A stretch of 64,000 nt of DNA from Ottelia alismoides (lineage: Eukaryota > Streptophyta > Magnoliopsida > Alismatales > Hydrocharitaceae). Under the pieces are notes generated by a model that was not told the origin of the DNA, did not search any database, and saw only the letters and a program-made list of their open reading frames with translations. Each line of letters begins with the position of its first letter. Within the stretch, counting starts at the first letter, position 1. The position numbers and the translations under genes are program-made. Location: assembly GCA_037367405.1 (NCBI GenBank), contig JAZKJV010008271.1, positions 62,001 to 126,000 of the forward strand, given 5' to 3'. Shown piece by piece: positions 10,785 through 25,700 of the stretch.

Positions 10785-13700
10785 CTATGTCCAAATTAAC
10801 AATTTAATATATCACAGGTAGCACACAATAAATAGCAAAGAGTATGAATCATAATTATAAGATCCCTTTGAAAGAATAGAATCTTTAAAAAATACTCCCA
10901 ATTTTCTGTCAAAACAGCCCGTTAATACTTTAGAACTTACTGTAAGTACAGCAAAAGGAGTGCATCTAAAAAAATTATTTGCATCTTTGGTAAACCTCAA
11001 ACTTTAGGCAACAGCTTTATCTAATTGCAAATCTGAACATGTAAGTTGTATCGCCACATAGACTGCCAAAAGTTGAGTCATAAAACTTTGATTCCCAGTA
11101 AGAAGGTTCCCCTTTAAAAAGGAAAAGTGAGATACTGGTAAAGTTGCGGGAAGTGGGGAGTATGCCATAAAAGCTTGTGATGTGCATGCAAATGTTCCAA
11201 GCAAGCTGATGTCTATCATTCGTTGTATGATAAGAAACCTAGCTTACATGATTGGAGGAAGAATGTATTTTGACAGGTTTAAACTACTACATTTTCATCG
11301 AGACCTTTATTTCTATTTGGTGGAGAAAGAGTTTTAAGAGCTTTAGATCTTCATTACGTCAGGACAATAAGGTAGAGGATGTGCCAGATACAATCCAACG
11401 AAGAAATAGACTGATATATGAACAACTTTGTGTAGAGATTCTTTTCAAGTCAAAAGGCACTTTTTAGAGGGTTTGAAGCATCTGCTAGATGAAAATAATA
11501 GTTATTGGTAATGTTTGAAGCCAATTTTCTCAAAGTAAACAAGGGCGGGCACTAATAATGATGCACACCCATTATACTAATAATCACATAAATCAAGTAC
11601 ATGGTCCAAAACTCGAACAGAGCCTTAGCATGCTACACATTTTTCTTATAGAATCTCTCATTTTTCTTCAAGGGAAAAACAGTGCACCGAGAAGACGCCC
11701 ATCCAAAAACTTCATATTCAGAGATTAATGTATACCAATTACAAGGACTACAAATCCCGAAAGATTTGTGGCATGCTCTAAAACATTCTCAACATAGAAC
11801 CTTTCACCTCAAAAGCTGGCATCCAGTCACGCTACCTCAAATGCCAACCCACAAGGGAGAGACCCAGATGCTGATTGGGAGTGATCCTCTCTTAAAAACA
11901 GTGCACCGAGAAGATGCCAATCCAAAAACTTCATATTCAGAGATTAATGTATACCAATTACAAGGACCACAAATCCCGAAAGATTTGTGGCATGCTCTAA
12001 AACATTCTAAACATAGAACCTTTCACCTCAAACGCTGGCATCCAGTCACGCTACCTCAAATGCCAACCCACAAGGGAGAGACCTTTCACTTCATTCCTAT
12101 CTTCGTGAATAATCTCCGCAAGATGCTCCCCCCTTTCCACCATCTCCTCCTCCAGAAGCGCCCGCTCATCTTCCAACTGATCCAGCCGAGACACCCCCCT
12201 CATGCGTCCTTTGCCTCCTTTCCCTGCGCTTCACAAGTATCTCCTTGTTGAGCCCCGTCAAAAACACCTTTAGTGTGCCCAGCTTACTAGCTAACCTGCA
12301 AGCCGCCGACCTCACCGGAGTACTGCCCCTCCAAAAATCCGCCATAGCCTCCCGAAACCCATCCTCCAGTAACCAGGCATTCTCGAAGCGAAAGAGAGAT
12401 CCGTGGTGGCTCCCCTCCCCATATATCAAAGCAAAGGTGTGTGATCAGAGTGCGCACGGGGTAGAGCCCGAGCCTCCGCTAACGGGAACCGCATCATGGC
12501 CTCAGTTGACAAGAAAAATCTGTCAATACGAGATCTCATTATGGAATTCCTCCAGGTGTATCGCATCCCATAGCGTCCAACATCTCCAACCCCATCTCAT
12601 CCAGCACTTCTCACAAAGCCGCTGAACCAACATCCCTCCCGCCACGACCGCTCGAACGATTCTCTGAGATCAATGTGACATTGAAATCTCCTCCAATCCA
12701 TAGCACATCAGGGCGCCCCGCCCACACAAGGCACAAGTCATCAATCATCGAGGCAATACCAACCCCACCAGAAGGTCCATAAACATTGGTGCCCAGAAAG
12801 CGCACACCGTCCGCTCTCTGCAGCAGTAAGACCGAAATTGAATGATGTCCACACATCTCCTCCCCCTCCAACACAAAACACTCACCGTCCCAACCCGTCA
12901 CCAACCCCCCTGCAGTACCAACTGCCACAACTACGCTGAACTCCCCTAACCTTCCTCCCCCGGCCTCCCTCCACACTCCCTCTAACCCGCCCAAAATTTT
13001 GATTTCTTGAAACATCACCACGTCCACCCAATGCTCTCGCGCAAACCTTCCCACAACCAGCCTCTTCTCCGCCTTCCCCAAACCCCGAATATTCCAAGAT
13101 AATATCTTCATTTAGGAACAAGAGAACACCCCTTAGGAGGTACCACCCCGATGCACGTGAGTACCCCTCTCCATACCTCGCAACCAAGGCCTTAAATGTC
13201 GGTTTCGGTCACCATTTCGGTATCGACCAAAACAGAATTTCGATGGAATTTCGGTGGAATTTCGAATGAAATTTCGGTCATTTCGGTCATTTTTTGTACT
13301 AGGACCTCCATATTTCGGTCATTTCGGCCATTTCGGTTGAATTTCGATTTCGACTGGATATCGATATTCGATAGAAATTCGACCGAATTTCGCTGAAATT
13401 TGAGGCCATGCTCGCAACAACTCCCCTTACCAGAATACAGTATCGACGATATACCCTCCTTCCAGGCTCCCTGCACGCTCGCCCTCCACCCCCCCTCCCG
13501 GACTACTTCGTCAGCAACAACATCAGGACCTCCTCCTCCTTCCGCATGCTGCTTGACTGACCGCCTTCATCCCTCACCCTCCCTAACAGTTGGCCTTCAC
13601 ATCACCTCCTGCACCAGCCCCCCTCCCTTTGACGAAGCCACACAACACCACACCCCTCCCAAGCCCTCCTCCAAACTCTAAATCTCTGCCCGCTGCCTCT

Positions 13701-16700
13701 GCCTCCTCTCTACAAGCCCGCACCTGACGTATCTCCTCCCAAAACGATTAATCCCCTTCGCCGCCTGTTGACCTCCCCCAAGCGAAGAAGAAATTGCCGA
13801 CATGGGCCCCTCGCCGCCTCGATCGGGGGCACACCACTGCAGATGTAGCTCAGCAAACTCACAATGCAGCGTTGGAGGCGTTGATAGCGTCGTCGAGGCC
13901 CTCGTCCCCAATGGAATGAACTCCTTGTTGCAATCCACGTCGCTGCCCTCAGGACTGTAGCCCTCCTCCAGATGTTGGTCAATCACTCCTCCCATGCGCC
14001 TACCCATATCGCAAGCAAATCCGCTACCGCGGAACAGATCCACCCTATCACTCAAACATTTGTATGACATATGTATAAGATGTCTATGCTGACTTCAAAT
14101 TGGTTAGGTTTTGTGATTTGGAACATGCATTTGTGGATTATGCATTACTTTATTTGACATGTTCTTGTATGATGCAGTTGCAATAAGTTGCACCTTCCAT
14201 CGATTGATGGATGGCATGATCCTCACGATGAGAAAGAGGAGGCTCAATCGAGAACGGGAAATCCCCAACGAGTGGAGGCACGAGACAGGGATTCAATGAC
14301 GGAAGGAGAAATGTCCGACCATCTCCTTTCTTGGGCCGAATTCATTACTTCCATGTTGTTTCATTGCGTGTCTACTCCCTCAACTGGGATATAAAAATAT
14401 GTCAACGCTTACAATAATTTATATGAATCAATTATTATTGAAGTTTTGCTTGCTTTGAAGCTTGTCTTGTTACAACCCGAGATTGATTGTGCACTTAAGT
14501 GGGGAAAAGCAGTTTTATTTCGACATTTTTTCCATGCGATTTCCATGCCAGTAATGTAAATCGATCACCCTGACCAAGCCTGTCTCAATAACTCTGGACA
14601 GGGTTTGGGCCAGGATTGAAAAAAAACGGAAATAATTTTACAAGAAAAGTTGAAGTTTACTATAAAATCCAGAAATGATCCGAAGGTTAAATTTGAATAT
14701 AGCGGGGAAAAGGGTGGCCAAGACAAGAAAGGCAGATGTTGACAGAGATACTGAGTGATGAAATAACAAATCTGTCAGCAAAACAAATTAATGAGCACTA
14801 ATCAAGGGTGGTGGAACTGTGTTACCTCTTCTTCATACTCTGAATCTGCATGGGCTGCTCCAGTATCTTCATCAATATCCTGCTCCCCGTATTCATCCTC
14901 ATTATCAGACTGAGGCCTTCTATTTGCAGGAGATCTCTCAAGCTCTTCACCTTCACTTTCATACTCAGACTCCTCTCTCTCACTTTCAGAATACTCTTCA
15001 GCAGGGCGTCTTGAAGAACGAGCAGAAGGCAAGGATGGTTTTCGAGGAACAGCTTTGAGTGTTTGAGACTGAGCATCCATTTTGCACAAAAGCTAGTTTA
15101 GAATTAAATGACAACAAATGCAAAAAGAAAGAATTTTGTACAAAAATAACATCCATGGGAGGACATCCTTTGGCTTCCCCCAAGAAAGAGGGAATTTAAA
15201 AGATGGAAAGCAACTACCCGCCGTTTCTCAGCCTGTGATTCTAGCTCCATGTCTTCCTCAAAACGCCGTCGTACAGCAGATCGTCGAGAACTGTAGTCAT
15301 CAGGTTCATCATCCTAAAAGCAGGAAAACCAGATAATTGAAGTCTTGTTTGATTGATGTGTAAGCGGTGCATCCCCCATACAAGGCCCTCTTCGTTTTTT
15401 CTTGAAATCCAACGAGATCATTTTCTTTGAACAGAAAATAGTAAAAACTACATTGAAAGAGAAGCTTGCAGTAAATTATAAGGTAATTAATTATTCGTAC
15501 CATTTATATGAGTTTTTTTTAATATTCATTTTTAACATGGACATAAATCACTCCCATCAAATACCAAATTAAAAAATTAAGCATTATAAAGCGCATAAAT
15601 AACTTACCTCATCGAGTGCCTCTTCCAAGAATCCAGGAGAAAGTTGGCGTCCTCTGTCATTACTTGGGGTATACTTCTTAGTAACTTTTTCTCGTTTCCG
15701 TGACAGCAGCTCATTCGCTCTGATTGATTGTCCTTCAGCCTAGAAAACAATATTCTGGGATAAGTTGCCATCATCTTATTGATAAATCCTAACTTAGAAC
15801 TATTAATTTGCATTTTTAAGAACAAAATAATAAAAGCAAATCACATAACAGTTGCTTTCAAATATTGTAGGTTAGAATAATTGCATTATATTTTGACACA
15901 GACTACTCATAAAATATAGTTTGAAACTTCAGAAAAGCTTTCTGAGATCATGGTTATTGTATCTTGTGCAGCTTATGAAGATTGAACGGTATGATTGCCA
16001 GATCCAAAAATGGAACTACCCTTGTCTAAGGGAATACAACATACAAGGGAGTATCATAAGTTCATAAAATCCATGAACAACAACAAGGCCTTTTCCACAA
16101 TTAAATAGGGTCGGCTACATGGATTTTTTGCCTCCATCCAAATCTATTTTGGGTAATAAATATGAAACAAAAAAAACTAGTGAATAAGATTCTCTCTCAG
16201 CAAGAGGCAACATGACCAGAAAGAGATTGAGACATGTCAAAATGTCTCGGCATCCAAGTTCTGCCAAGTGAACCACAAAATACGTGTGGGATCTTTAGCG
16301 AAAACCAGAAAACCCACCACTCAAGAGGGACTGCCCATGAGATGCTAGAGGATGATGGGGATGACGTCAAGTCTGCACAGCCCTTATGGGCTGGGTAACA
16401 CACGTGCTACAACAGTAATGATAAAGGAAAGCAAGGTTTTTCATCAAAAAAACGAAAACCAAAGCTGTAAGGTAGAATGAATCTGCCAAAAACCTCGCCT
16501 ATAAATGATATCAATAGATCTAAAAAAAAACTCCCATGATTTCAAGAGAAAGAGCTCACCTTGAACTAAGGATCAGGCAGAAATCCTCAATTAACACCAA
16601 TCACTAAAGGACAGCTTATGTAACCTATGCAATTATCTGCCCAGATTCCCAGATATTTCCTCTGAATTGGTAATTAACTAACACTATGAGCAATTCTTTC

Positions 16701-19700
16701 ACTTTTCAGATACCAAAACATAGCATTTTCCCACACTGCATGGGATTGACCACTTGGAATCTTTGTTGCCATTTCACTCCCCTAACATGCTCACATCTAG
16801 CCTAATAAGAAGTCTGATTTATAAAATGGTAAAGAAACAAATAATTAATAACATAATAATGCATGATATAAATAAAGGTGGCATGTAAATTCCGCAAACA
16901 TGCTTACTCTTTCTTTCTCCTCTTTCTCCCTTTCAGGATCGATGTCTGTAATACAATTTTTCACTTTATAAACCTTTTTATGCCTTGAATCAACAAGAGC
17001 AGTCAACAAGCGGTGAGATTTTGATGACAAAGATGAAGGCATAAATCTCATTTTACGAAGAAGTCTCCCTTGTGATTGCAGCATCCCCTGTATCAGTTGT
17101 AATAACATGAGTAGGATAGTCACCAATACATAGAGTGCCTCATTGCACAATGAAGAAAATGAAACAAAAACGAGCTAACATAGAATCAGCAAAAATCATG
17201 ACAAATACAAGAACAACCTTTCCATGTCGAAGGAATAAATGAGTATGGTCATGTTGAGATTCTTGAACAGATAAGTCAAGAACTTCATTCCCAATCAGCA
17301 GTTGTAAACTCCCATCGGACCACCTTACAAAGCGTGCATTGCTTTCATACTTCAAATAAGAATATAAAAAATGAAACTGATTAGCGATTCTGATTCCTAA
17401 TGTACCACCAAGAGTTAAGAGTTTCTAAAAATACCTATCTAATTTAGCACAAAATCATGATAATTTTTAAAAATATGGAGAAGTTTTTGCAAGTGTATAA
17501 TTTTTGGCAAACAAAAAGAACATCCAGATACAAATTTATAGCCACGCTAATTCTAACATAGCACTGGATGGGCAGGCGGAGTTTCCTTGGTACAGGAGAA
17601 AACATTTCTATGCATTAAAACAGATAATCTATAATCTATGCTTACAGAAACAGTGCCATCACGACCCTGAACTTTTCTCCAGCGAACGATATTATCTTCC
17701 AGACGGATGCGCTTCTTAGCACCAGATTCGTCAGTTACAAAAACATCCTCCTCCACATATGTCTTAGGATCGAAGGGCTTCGGCTCAATACCCATTATGT
17801 TGGATACTTTAATCATATTCATCTGAAAAGAAACTAAAACCGGCTTACTGTTTTCCGCTAGTGATGTGCAAAAAAATAAAAAGAAACTTCCTATAAAACA
17901 TCAACTTAACACTAGCAAGCAATTCAAATTGTAAGTGCATAAACAAACTAAGACCCATTGACACATCCTTGGGATGACCACAGTGCTCAGTATTGTTTTC
18001 GTGTATATGAACATAAAAGCTTGCCAAGAGAACAATACTACGAGACATCTATTACTCACAAAGAGTCAGAGAGGGCAACTACAACTTTATAACCCGGGCT
18101 TATGCATTATGAGTGGTGGTCAATGAATCCAATTGGTCTCGATCCCAACAAGTTGTCAAGTCTAGTTATCCTTGATAATGGCTCGGATGTAGGCCGGGGA
18201 AGTTACACATACAGCCGGCCACCACGCGCACAGCAAACCCTTGGACAGTCCATGAATCACACATGCATGCATACCGCATAAACAAACTTCACTGCCGTCT
18301 GTCGATATATGCAACTAATCCATTAAAATTCCGCGAATACATGCCATGCATACATGCGCACATACACCTCAAAAACAAGCTTCCTCATCTCTCCGAAGCA
18401 ACCAATCCATAAACATTCCATCAATGCACCTCAGAAATATTTTGCTCAAAAAAGGTAAAAAATTTATGAGACAAAACTTTGTTGCATGATCAATACATTG
18501 TAAGTAGTGCAGCAGAACAGACAATGCAATCTAAGAAAATTTAATAAGGGTGACTTGTCTACACATTAGAAATACTCCATTTCCTTTTCAATGGTTGGAT
18601 GTTCGTTAAAGATAGCTACTATTTTTTCCATGGAGCAGACCACAATCCAGAAAATATTAAAAAGCTACATTTTCTCATCAATAGTTGGATGTTCATTTTT
18701 AAGACGTGAAGTCATCTATTAATTCTCACCACAAAGTTATTTAAAAAACCATACACGTTGGACTTAATTAACTAAAGAAATTATTCGTACAAATCAACAT
18801 TGACAAAAAAAACTACCTTGTCAGGCTGCCCTGGAGGCCGACGTAGAGGGATTTCCAATTCTAATGGAGGTCCAACAGGTTTTTCCTTTGTCTTAGGCTC
18901 AGCATTCTCCTCTTCTGATTCATAATGTGCATCTTCATCAGGCACGATATCTTCCGGTCTCAGATCCTTTTCAAAGTTCTCCTCCTCAATTGGAGATCTC
19001 TAATAATGCAGAAATTGCATCATTCCTTCGTTTATTATCAAGAAAATCACATGTGAAACAAAATCTACAAAGAAAAGGTTGATTTCACATTTATTTTTAA
19101 ATACATGAATATAATTGAAGTTCCACCGATTCGATTTCAGTTTCCTTGATGAATGAAACAATTAGAAATCTAAGGAACCCACCAGTTCCATTCTCGCAAA
19201 AAAAATTCAAAAAAATTAATAAAAACGTAAGGAAGCATTTCAGGGAAGAGCGAAGAGAGCCTACTACATAACTGAGAAATCTTACTACTCACAGTTTCAT
19301 CTTGCTCAACTTCATTCCATGCTCCATAATCTGCAACTTCGTCCTCATCTGAATCACCAAACACATCTCGAACAACTGCATGATCATGTTCCTCGCTTGG
19401 TGATCTGTGAGAATCTCTAAGTTTGTCAATGAAGGCCTACTTTGCAAAGTGCTCCAGATGATGAATATATACGCATAGGGAAAATGAAACAATGCTAAAA
19501 AATGGACAGAGAAGAAAATCTTACAAACTGATTAGGGCAAATCTCAGATAATACCCACTTAGGAGAATAAACTAAGCCCGTAAACCAGCCAACCAACCGA
19601 AACAAAGATCGGATTGCCTGAAGATTGATGATTTCTAAATTCTTTTGGGTTTCTAATTGAGGTGCTCCTACATGCATGGCTAGTATCCAATTCCACGAAA

Positions 19701-22700
19701 AGGTGGCCAATCACTCACCAATTGCCTTCACAGGCATCCGTACTGATGTTTTAGTAGATGGTGTCCTCCATATCCTCCACAATTAATACATTTTCTTCTA
19801 GAATACTGACCTCTAGTAGTCATCATTTGGCTTCTCCAAAAAGTACTCACCAAAAATTTAAGCCCACAATATGTCCTTTGCAAAACAATTCTACATGCAG
19901 AAAGACTGCATCACTAAGTCTTTTTTCAAGTTAAAGCATCCATGTCTTTATATTTTTAATAAATTAACAAAATCGCCAAAAGAACATACACAGGAAGAGT
20001 ACAGACTCAGACTCAGTACTGTGAAACACATATCACATAACATCTCTCCATTTGGAAGACAGCAGCATTTCTCAATAACCACAAGGCCCACAAAAGCGCC
20101 AGCAAAAAGCTCGAGCCTTGATGCAATGGCACCATCTACACATCACCAAGCATTCGCAATTTTCCAATCAGATAATCATATGATTTCCTCCGATTGTATT
20201 TTGTATTAGGTTTGCAACGAAACTACGTGGAAATCGAAATGAATGGTTTTGGTCTAACAGATTTAGTTTCAGACAGAGCTCAGATTTTTAGTCGGACCGG
20301 GAACAAAGATGCACCTTATTCTAGATGGTATATCAAAATAACTGAAAAAACAAATATGTGACACCGGACTGGGGAGTTGATGTTCTCGCTTGTCATCATT
20401 TGAAAATGAACCACGTAGTATCAAAACTTGTATTTAAAGTATGCATTTTAGAAGATAATTGTGTTGCATGTTGAATAGAGAAAGAGAGGGAAAGAGAGCG
20501 ATGAGAAGAAGTGGGTGAAAGGTAGAGACGGAGAGCAAGAGAGGCGGCAAGAAAAAAAGCAAGTGGGAGAAGGAGCGTCAGAGGAAGGGGATGATCTTGT
20601 GGCAGATGGCCCTTCCTCTCGGGTCCCTCGATGATGGAAAAAAGGGAGCGGATGGAAAAGGGAAGTGGTGTCTATGAAGAATGCCCCCAAGGACCCTAAC
20701 AGTGATTCAAGGGCTGCGAGGGCTGGGTATGGGTGCCACCTTGATGCCATAGGCAACTTCTAGGGATGCAATACCATATACCGGTATGGTTGTTACCATA
20801 TTCTTGTCTATTTTTAAATATGAAAATGGATGCTGATACGGATATTAATGAATATGAAAACTATGTTACCACTTACCACATCCTTAAAAATGAATACGGA
20901 TGTAAAACAGACACATATCATTATCAATAATATCAAAAATACTTAATAGATTAGCTTATATACGAACATTTGGGCATAACTATAATTACAAAAAGATAAG
21001 GGCAAAATTGTTATTAGAAAATTTTGGATGGCACATGTGTAAAAATCCTTAAATAATTTATATAAACTTGAAAACATCGATTAACATCTCCAATTCTAAC
21101 AGAATGAAACGAATTTAAAAATGTAACTCAAAATGAATCGAATATGAATTTAAATCAGCAAATTCGTTTAAAATTCGATTCGAGTTTAGATTCCCAACTT
21201 TTATAATGAATTGAATCTAGATTCTGGTGGATCTAAAAGTATTCGATTCAATTAGCACCTTTATTTGTCAAGCCATAAATACAAGAGTTGCACAACAAGA
21301 ACATTACCCACCATCCATCGGAGGCACCACTGAGATGATTATGCCACACTATCATCTTCTCCACCATATGGAGGATGTCACCGCTCCATACAATGAGACC
21401 CAGAGAACCCCCCACTGAGTAGCCCTATGCTCTGACAGCCTCAGTCTAGACAAGGATCTCCACAATCCGTCATTCTACCCAATCAAGTTTTTTATATGCA
21501 ACAAAGACACATTGCTTTGCCAGCTACCCAATTTCATCTTCTTCTCGAGGTACCCTACCCCGAATATTTCAGGCATGGACCCTCATAACGTAACCACGAT
21601 TGTCCATGCGAAGTACACAACTCCAATATCTTACACTACTGAGCTAAGATAACTGTTGGAGTATATGTGTTGTGCATCACTTATGTCGTAGATGGGTAAA
21701 TAGATCCCTCAAAGATCCATTTACCCCATCTAGTGTTTAGTCCCACATCTACCAGTGGTGGGATTTGGAGGGTCTATAGAGGCTATATAAGAAGCCTCAT
21801 ACAACCTGTATCAGATGAAAGTGAATGAACTCATCAGCCCTTTGAGGCGTTCTCCCGTAGTTTCATCCTACTCCTCATGAAGTAGGGTTCCACGTAAAAT
21901 CTCGTTGTTCTCCAATGTTTATTTCTATTTCTCCGATATTAGCTTCCGCATTCGTAGTTTCTAACATGGTATCAGAGCGGGTAGTTCTTGATTGATTTTG
22001 AAGTTTGTTCTTGAAGATTATTTTTCTTTTTATTGTTCAAGATCGTTCCAAGTTCGAATTTCAATTTTAGGGTTCTCTTGAAACCCTAGTTTTCAAAGAT
22101 CAAGATTCGTTTGGTGATTTAAGATTGTTATTCTGCAAAATCATCAAGTTCGAGAGGATTTTTTTGGGTTTTCTAGAACCCTAGTCTTCCAGATCAGATC
22201 TGTTCAAGCTTTGGAGATCTTCTCTTGCACAACATCTTCCAGGCGCAATGCAGCACAACCCTTGGTGATAAGAACCCTAGCGCAAACTTTGCGCAGATCC
22301 ACGCTACAGTGGCAAAAAGAAGAAGGCCACATGCAGTTTAAGGTGGCAGCAGTTGCAAAGTGGCGCATAGATCCTACAGCCTCCAGTTCCTCTCCTCTTC
22401 TAGGAGATCCCAGCGCAGTGGCGTTCTTCCCTCGATGCTCCTGGCGGCAGGGGATCCTCCCTCGAAGCCCTCCCAAGTGCCCTCAGCAGCTATCACTGCC
22501 TCCAGGAGCGATATCCAGGCGGCACCCCAGGAGCGCGAGATCCAGGCACCACCAACTCCAGAGATCTCTCGGCAGCAAGACCCCCGATTAGCCCTTTCCT
22601 TGGCCTCCGCGCGAACCAGTTCTCGGCTCTAAATAGCTGAGTTTTCCATGCGACGATAGGACCTCCTGGTTCTCCAGGCGGCGGGGGTCCTTCGCCCGAT

Positions 22701-25700
22701 CCCCCACCCCCCGTGCGGTGCATCTTGCGCAGTCGGCGATGGTGTGAAGAGCTCATAGGACTTCAGCGTTCGCCGTTGCACCTCCTCCAGATCCTTGCGA
22801 AGGCTCCAGAAGGAGCCCTCCCCTCCAGATGGCAGCCCTAGCTACATCAACTCGGGCGACGGCGGCTCTCTACAGCAAGGCCCTGGTGTCTTTCGTGAGG
22901 AGGGTTCCTACGATGGGAACCCTACATAAGGGCCCCTATGAGGGTTGTGCTTTAAAAAATGAAAAAAGGGGTTGCTTCTTTTGTATTGGCCCAAAGAGCC
23001 CAGACAAGTTGTTTCAAGAGAGAGAAAATGGCTATTAAAAAAAGGGGCCAAGTTTTCTAAGCCCAATAGGGTTAAGTTGTATTTTAGGCCCAAGTTGGGC
23101 CGTATTTTTTAAAAAAATGGTGCGTACAAAAGAAGAAAAAAACAGTATGCGAAAAAAAAAGAGAAAAGAAAAGCCAAAAAAAGTTGAACAACTTATTTAA
23201 AAAAAGGGAAGAGACGACTATAAAAAATTGGAATAGCCGAGAAAGTGATGATTTAAAAATTTTTTAGAAAGCTAAGAAAAAATGATTATCGGCTTGTGTG
23301 GTTTGTTTTATTTTCCACATTTTCTTGTCATCTCTCAATTTGGTCGACTTCATTATTTTCCGACCAGTCTGGGAGAAAGGAGTATTGTATAGAGTTCTAC
23401 ATGTCAGATTGTCATATTCTCCAGATTTCATATTCCAGTTTAGATTCAGATTCTCCAATCCAGTTGCATGGCCAGATTTCAGACTCTACAGTTCATATTT
23501 CAGACTCGACGTTCAGATTCCGATTCTTTAGTCATATGTGCACATGTTTGCCATCATCAATTTTGTTTTCTCCATCTTTTGTTTTTGGTCTCAGGGTTTT
23601 CATGTGATTCATAGGGACTCCATAGTAGAGATCCCGTTCCCTATTCCATGTGAGCTAGGGCTTTCATGTGGTTTCATAGGGACTCCAGAGTAGAGATCCC
23701 ATTCTCTGAGCCAGTACGGGAAAGATCCAGTTCTCCGACGAGGAGACTTTTCAAACTCCATTATCCAGTAACCGTGGACTCTGATGAGGATGTCTCTACA
23801 GCTTTTCCAGTTCGGCCTTTCAGAGATGAAGCAGTTGTCCACATGATTCTGGCGAGCCAGAGTATTCCAATGAGGAGACTCATTTCAGTTGTGGTGACTC
23901 TGATAGGCGCAGTACAGAGCACGCCTAGTTTAACTCATACTCCATACCGTTTGTTCCTCCTCACCAGCATGGCATGAGAAACAACGTCCCCGATAGCAGT
24001 CGGTAGTTGTGTTTGCATTGAGTTGATATTGTCTGTAGTGTCTTGTATTGTGAGTTTGAGTTATTTCTTTCTATTTGTCCAAGCTGAGCATTGCATGCTC
24101 CAGCTTGAGGGGGAGTGTATGTGTTGTGCATCATTTATGTAGTAGATGGGTAAACGGATCCCTCCACGATCCATTTACCCAATCCAATGTTTAGTCCAAC
24201 ATCTACCAGTGGTGGGACTTGGAGAGTCTATGGCGGCTACATAAGAAGCCCCAAACCTCCTGTATCAGATGAGAAAAGTGAATGAACACATCAACCCTTT
24301 GAGGCGTTCTCCTGTGGTTTCATCCCGCTCCTCTTGGAGTAGGGTTCTACGTAAAATAACGATGGTCTTCTATTTTATTTCTATTTCTCTGATATTAGCT
24401 TCCACATTCGTAGTTTCTAACATTATTGAGCTACATAACTCCAATATCTCACATAGCTCCTATTTCAGGCATGGACCTTCATAATGTAACCATGATGTCC
24501 ATGCGGTGTACACAACTCCAATATCTTACACTATTGAGCTAAGATAACCCTAATCTTGATCAATGTCCCATCTTTAATTGATATTTTCCTAGAAATATCT
24601 TAAATTGGAGACTGCAATCCAGGTGCCTCTTTTTCAAAATCCGATACAAGTTCAAGCAGTAGCAATGTTTGAGCATCCTTCACTAATCTCCGTTTTTTTC
24701 TCGATGAGACTCGTATGTCTATTTAATCTCATAAGAGATAAGGAGGTCTTAGGTGACAACCCTTTAAGTCTTAAAAAGGTCGTGGTTCCTTGTTGAGAAG
24801 ATGACATTTAACCCCTGGAGGATCCGCTCAACACAAAGTTCTGACTAGTCCCCACATGCAGCTACAAGAGCTCCTCGAAGGGCACTGCATACAATGCTCG
24901 AAGGAGAGAGTAAACCTTCCCCAATAGAAGAGTCTGACTAGCGGTTTGTAATAAAGCGCATAGAAAGAAAGTCGATCTAAAAGAGAAGGCCCGACCTCAC
25001 CATCATAGGTTAAATCAAAAGAAGACCCTAATTCGACACCAGCCGAGCCATGCCATCACTAACCATGGAGTCATTTTCACCATAATATGCCCAAGCCTTT
25101 CCAGTACACTTTGATCAAAGATGAATGCAAAGTGGGTCCAACAAATTACAATGCCTCATTAGGTGTCAGGGTAAAATGCAAAGAAACCTAAACAACAAGA
25201 ATTAAAAACCTCCTTAGGATGGATCAATATATTCAAACCTGCCTTGAAATCTACATTCCTCGAATTTAAAAGGATCGCCTTAGCAACAAACAACTCTACA
25301 ATGAAAGTTAAAAAAGGTGGAGGTAAAAGAGAACAACCACACCTCCTACTAAGCAGTTGAATTACCACTGTCAACATGTCTGTAGAAGCCTTGATGTCAA
25401 CTGAAGAAGAGTCATCTTCCACTTCAGCCACTTACAAGATGAACCTCAACAGCCTGATCCCAATTTATGGAGCCATGTTGAACACTGAAGATCTTCCAAC
25501 AAACATCATAATAGCGCCCGGTGGTTCTCCCGATGAAAGCCCGTAAAAAATGACCTCTGAAAACCTCGCCAAGCATTGCAACCACCGCACAGAAGGAAAA
25601 CAAATCCCGTGAACAAGGAAATTTTCCAAAATGTGGATATGTGACTCGGTATCACAAAATTACGAATACTTACTGAGTATCAACTATTGAAGACAAAATA

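Larger units (their letters stand above)
21654..24422 (+). mobile_element. Non-autonomous LTR retrotransposon (2.8 kb)
   Basis: Two direct repeats of about 310 bp (21654-21966 and 24116-24422) bound an internal region of about 2.15 kb. The left LTR begins TGTTGGAG and both end TTTCTAACA. A primer-binding site TGGTATCAGAGCGGGTAG (initiator tRNA-Met type) follows the left LTR directly, and a polypurine tract CTTGAGGGGGAG precedes the right one. I find no gag, protease, integrase or reverse transcriptase inside; the interior has a GC-rich first half and contains two copies of a short motif (CATAGGGACTCCA, at 23611 and 23676). It therefore needs proteins from a related element. The right LTR has lost about 8 bp at its start. 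Confidence 0.85.

Noticed and set aside
22211..22756. Frames of 87-126 codons in the 2.8-kb LTR element
   Set aside because: They lie in a GC-rich leader on both strands with no gag or pol motif; I treat them as chance frames.
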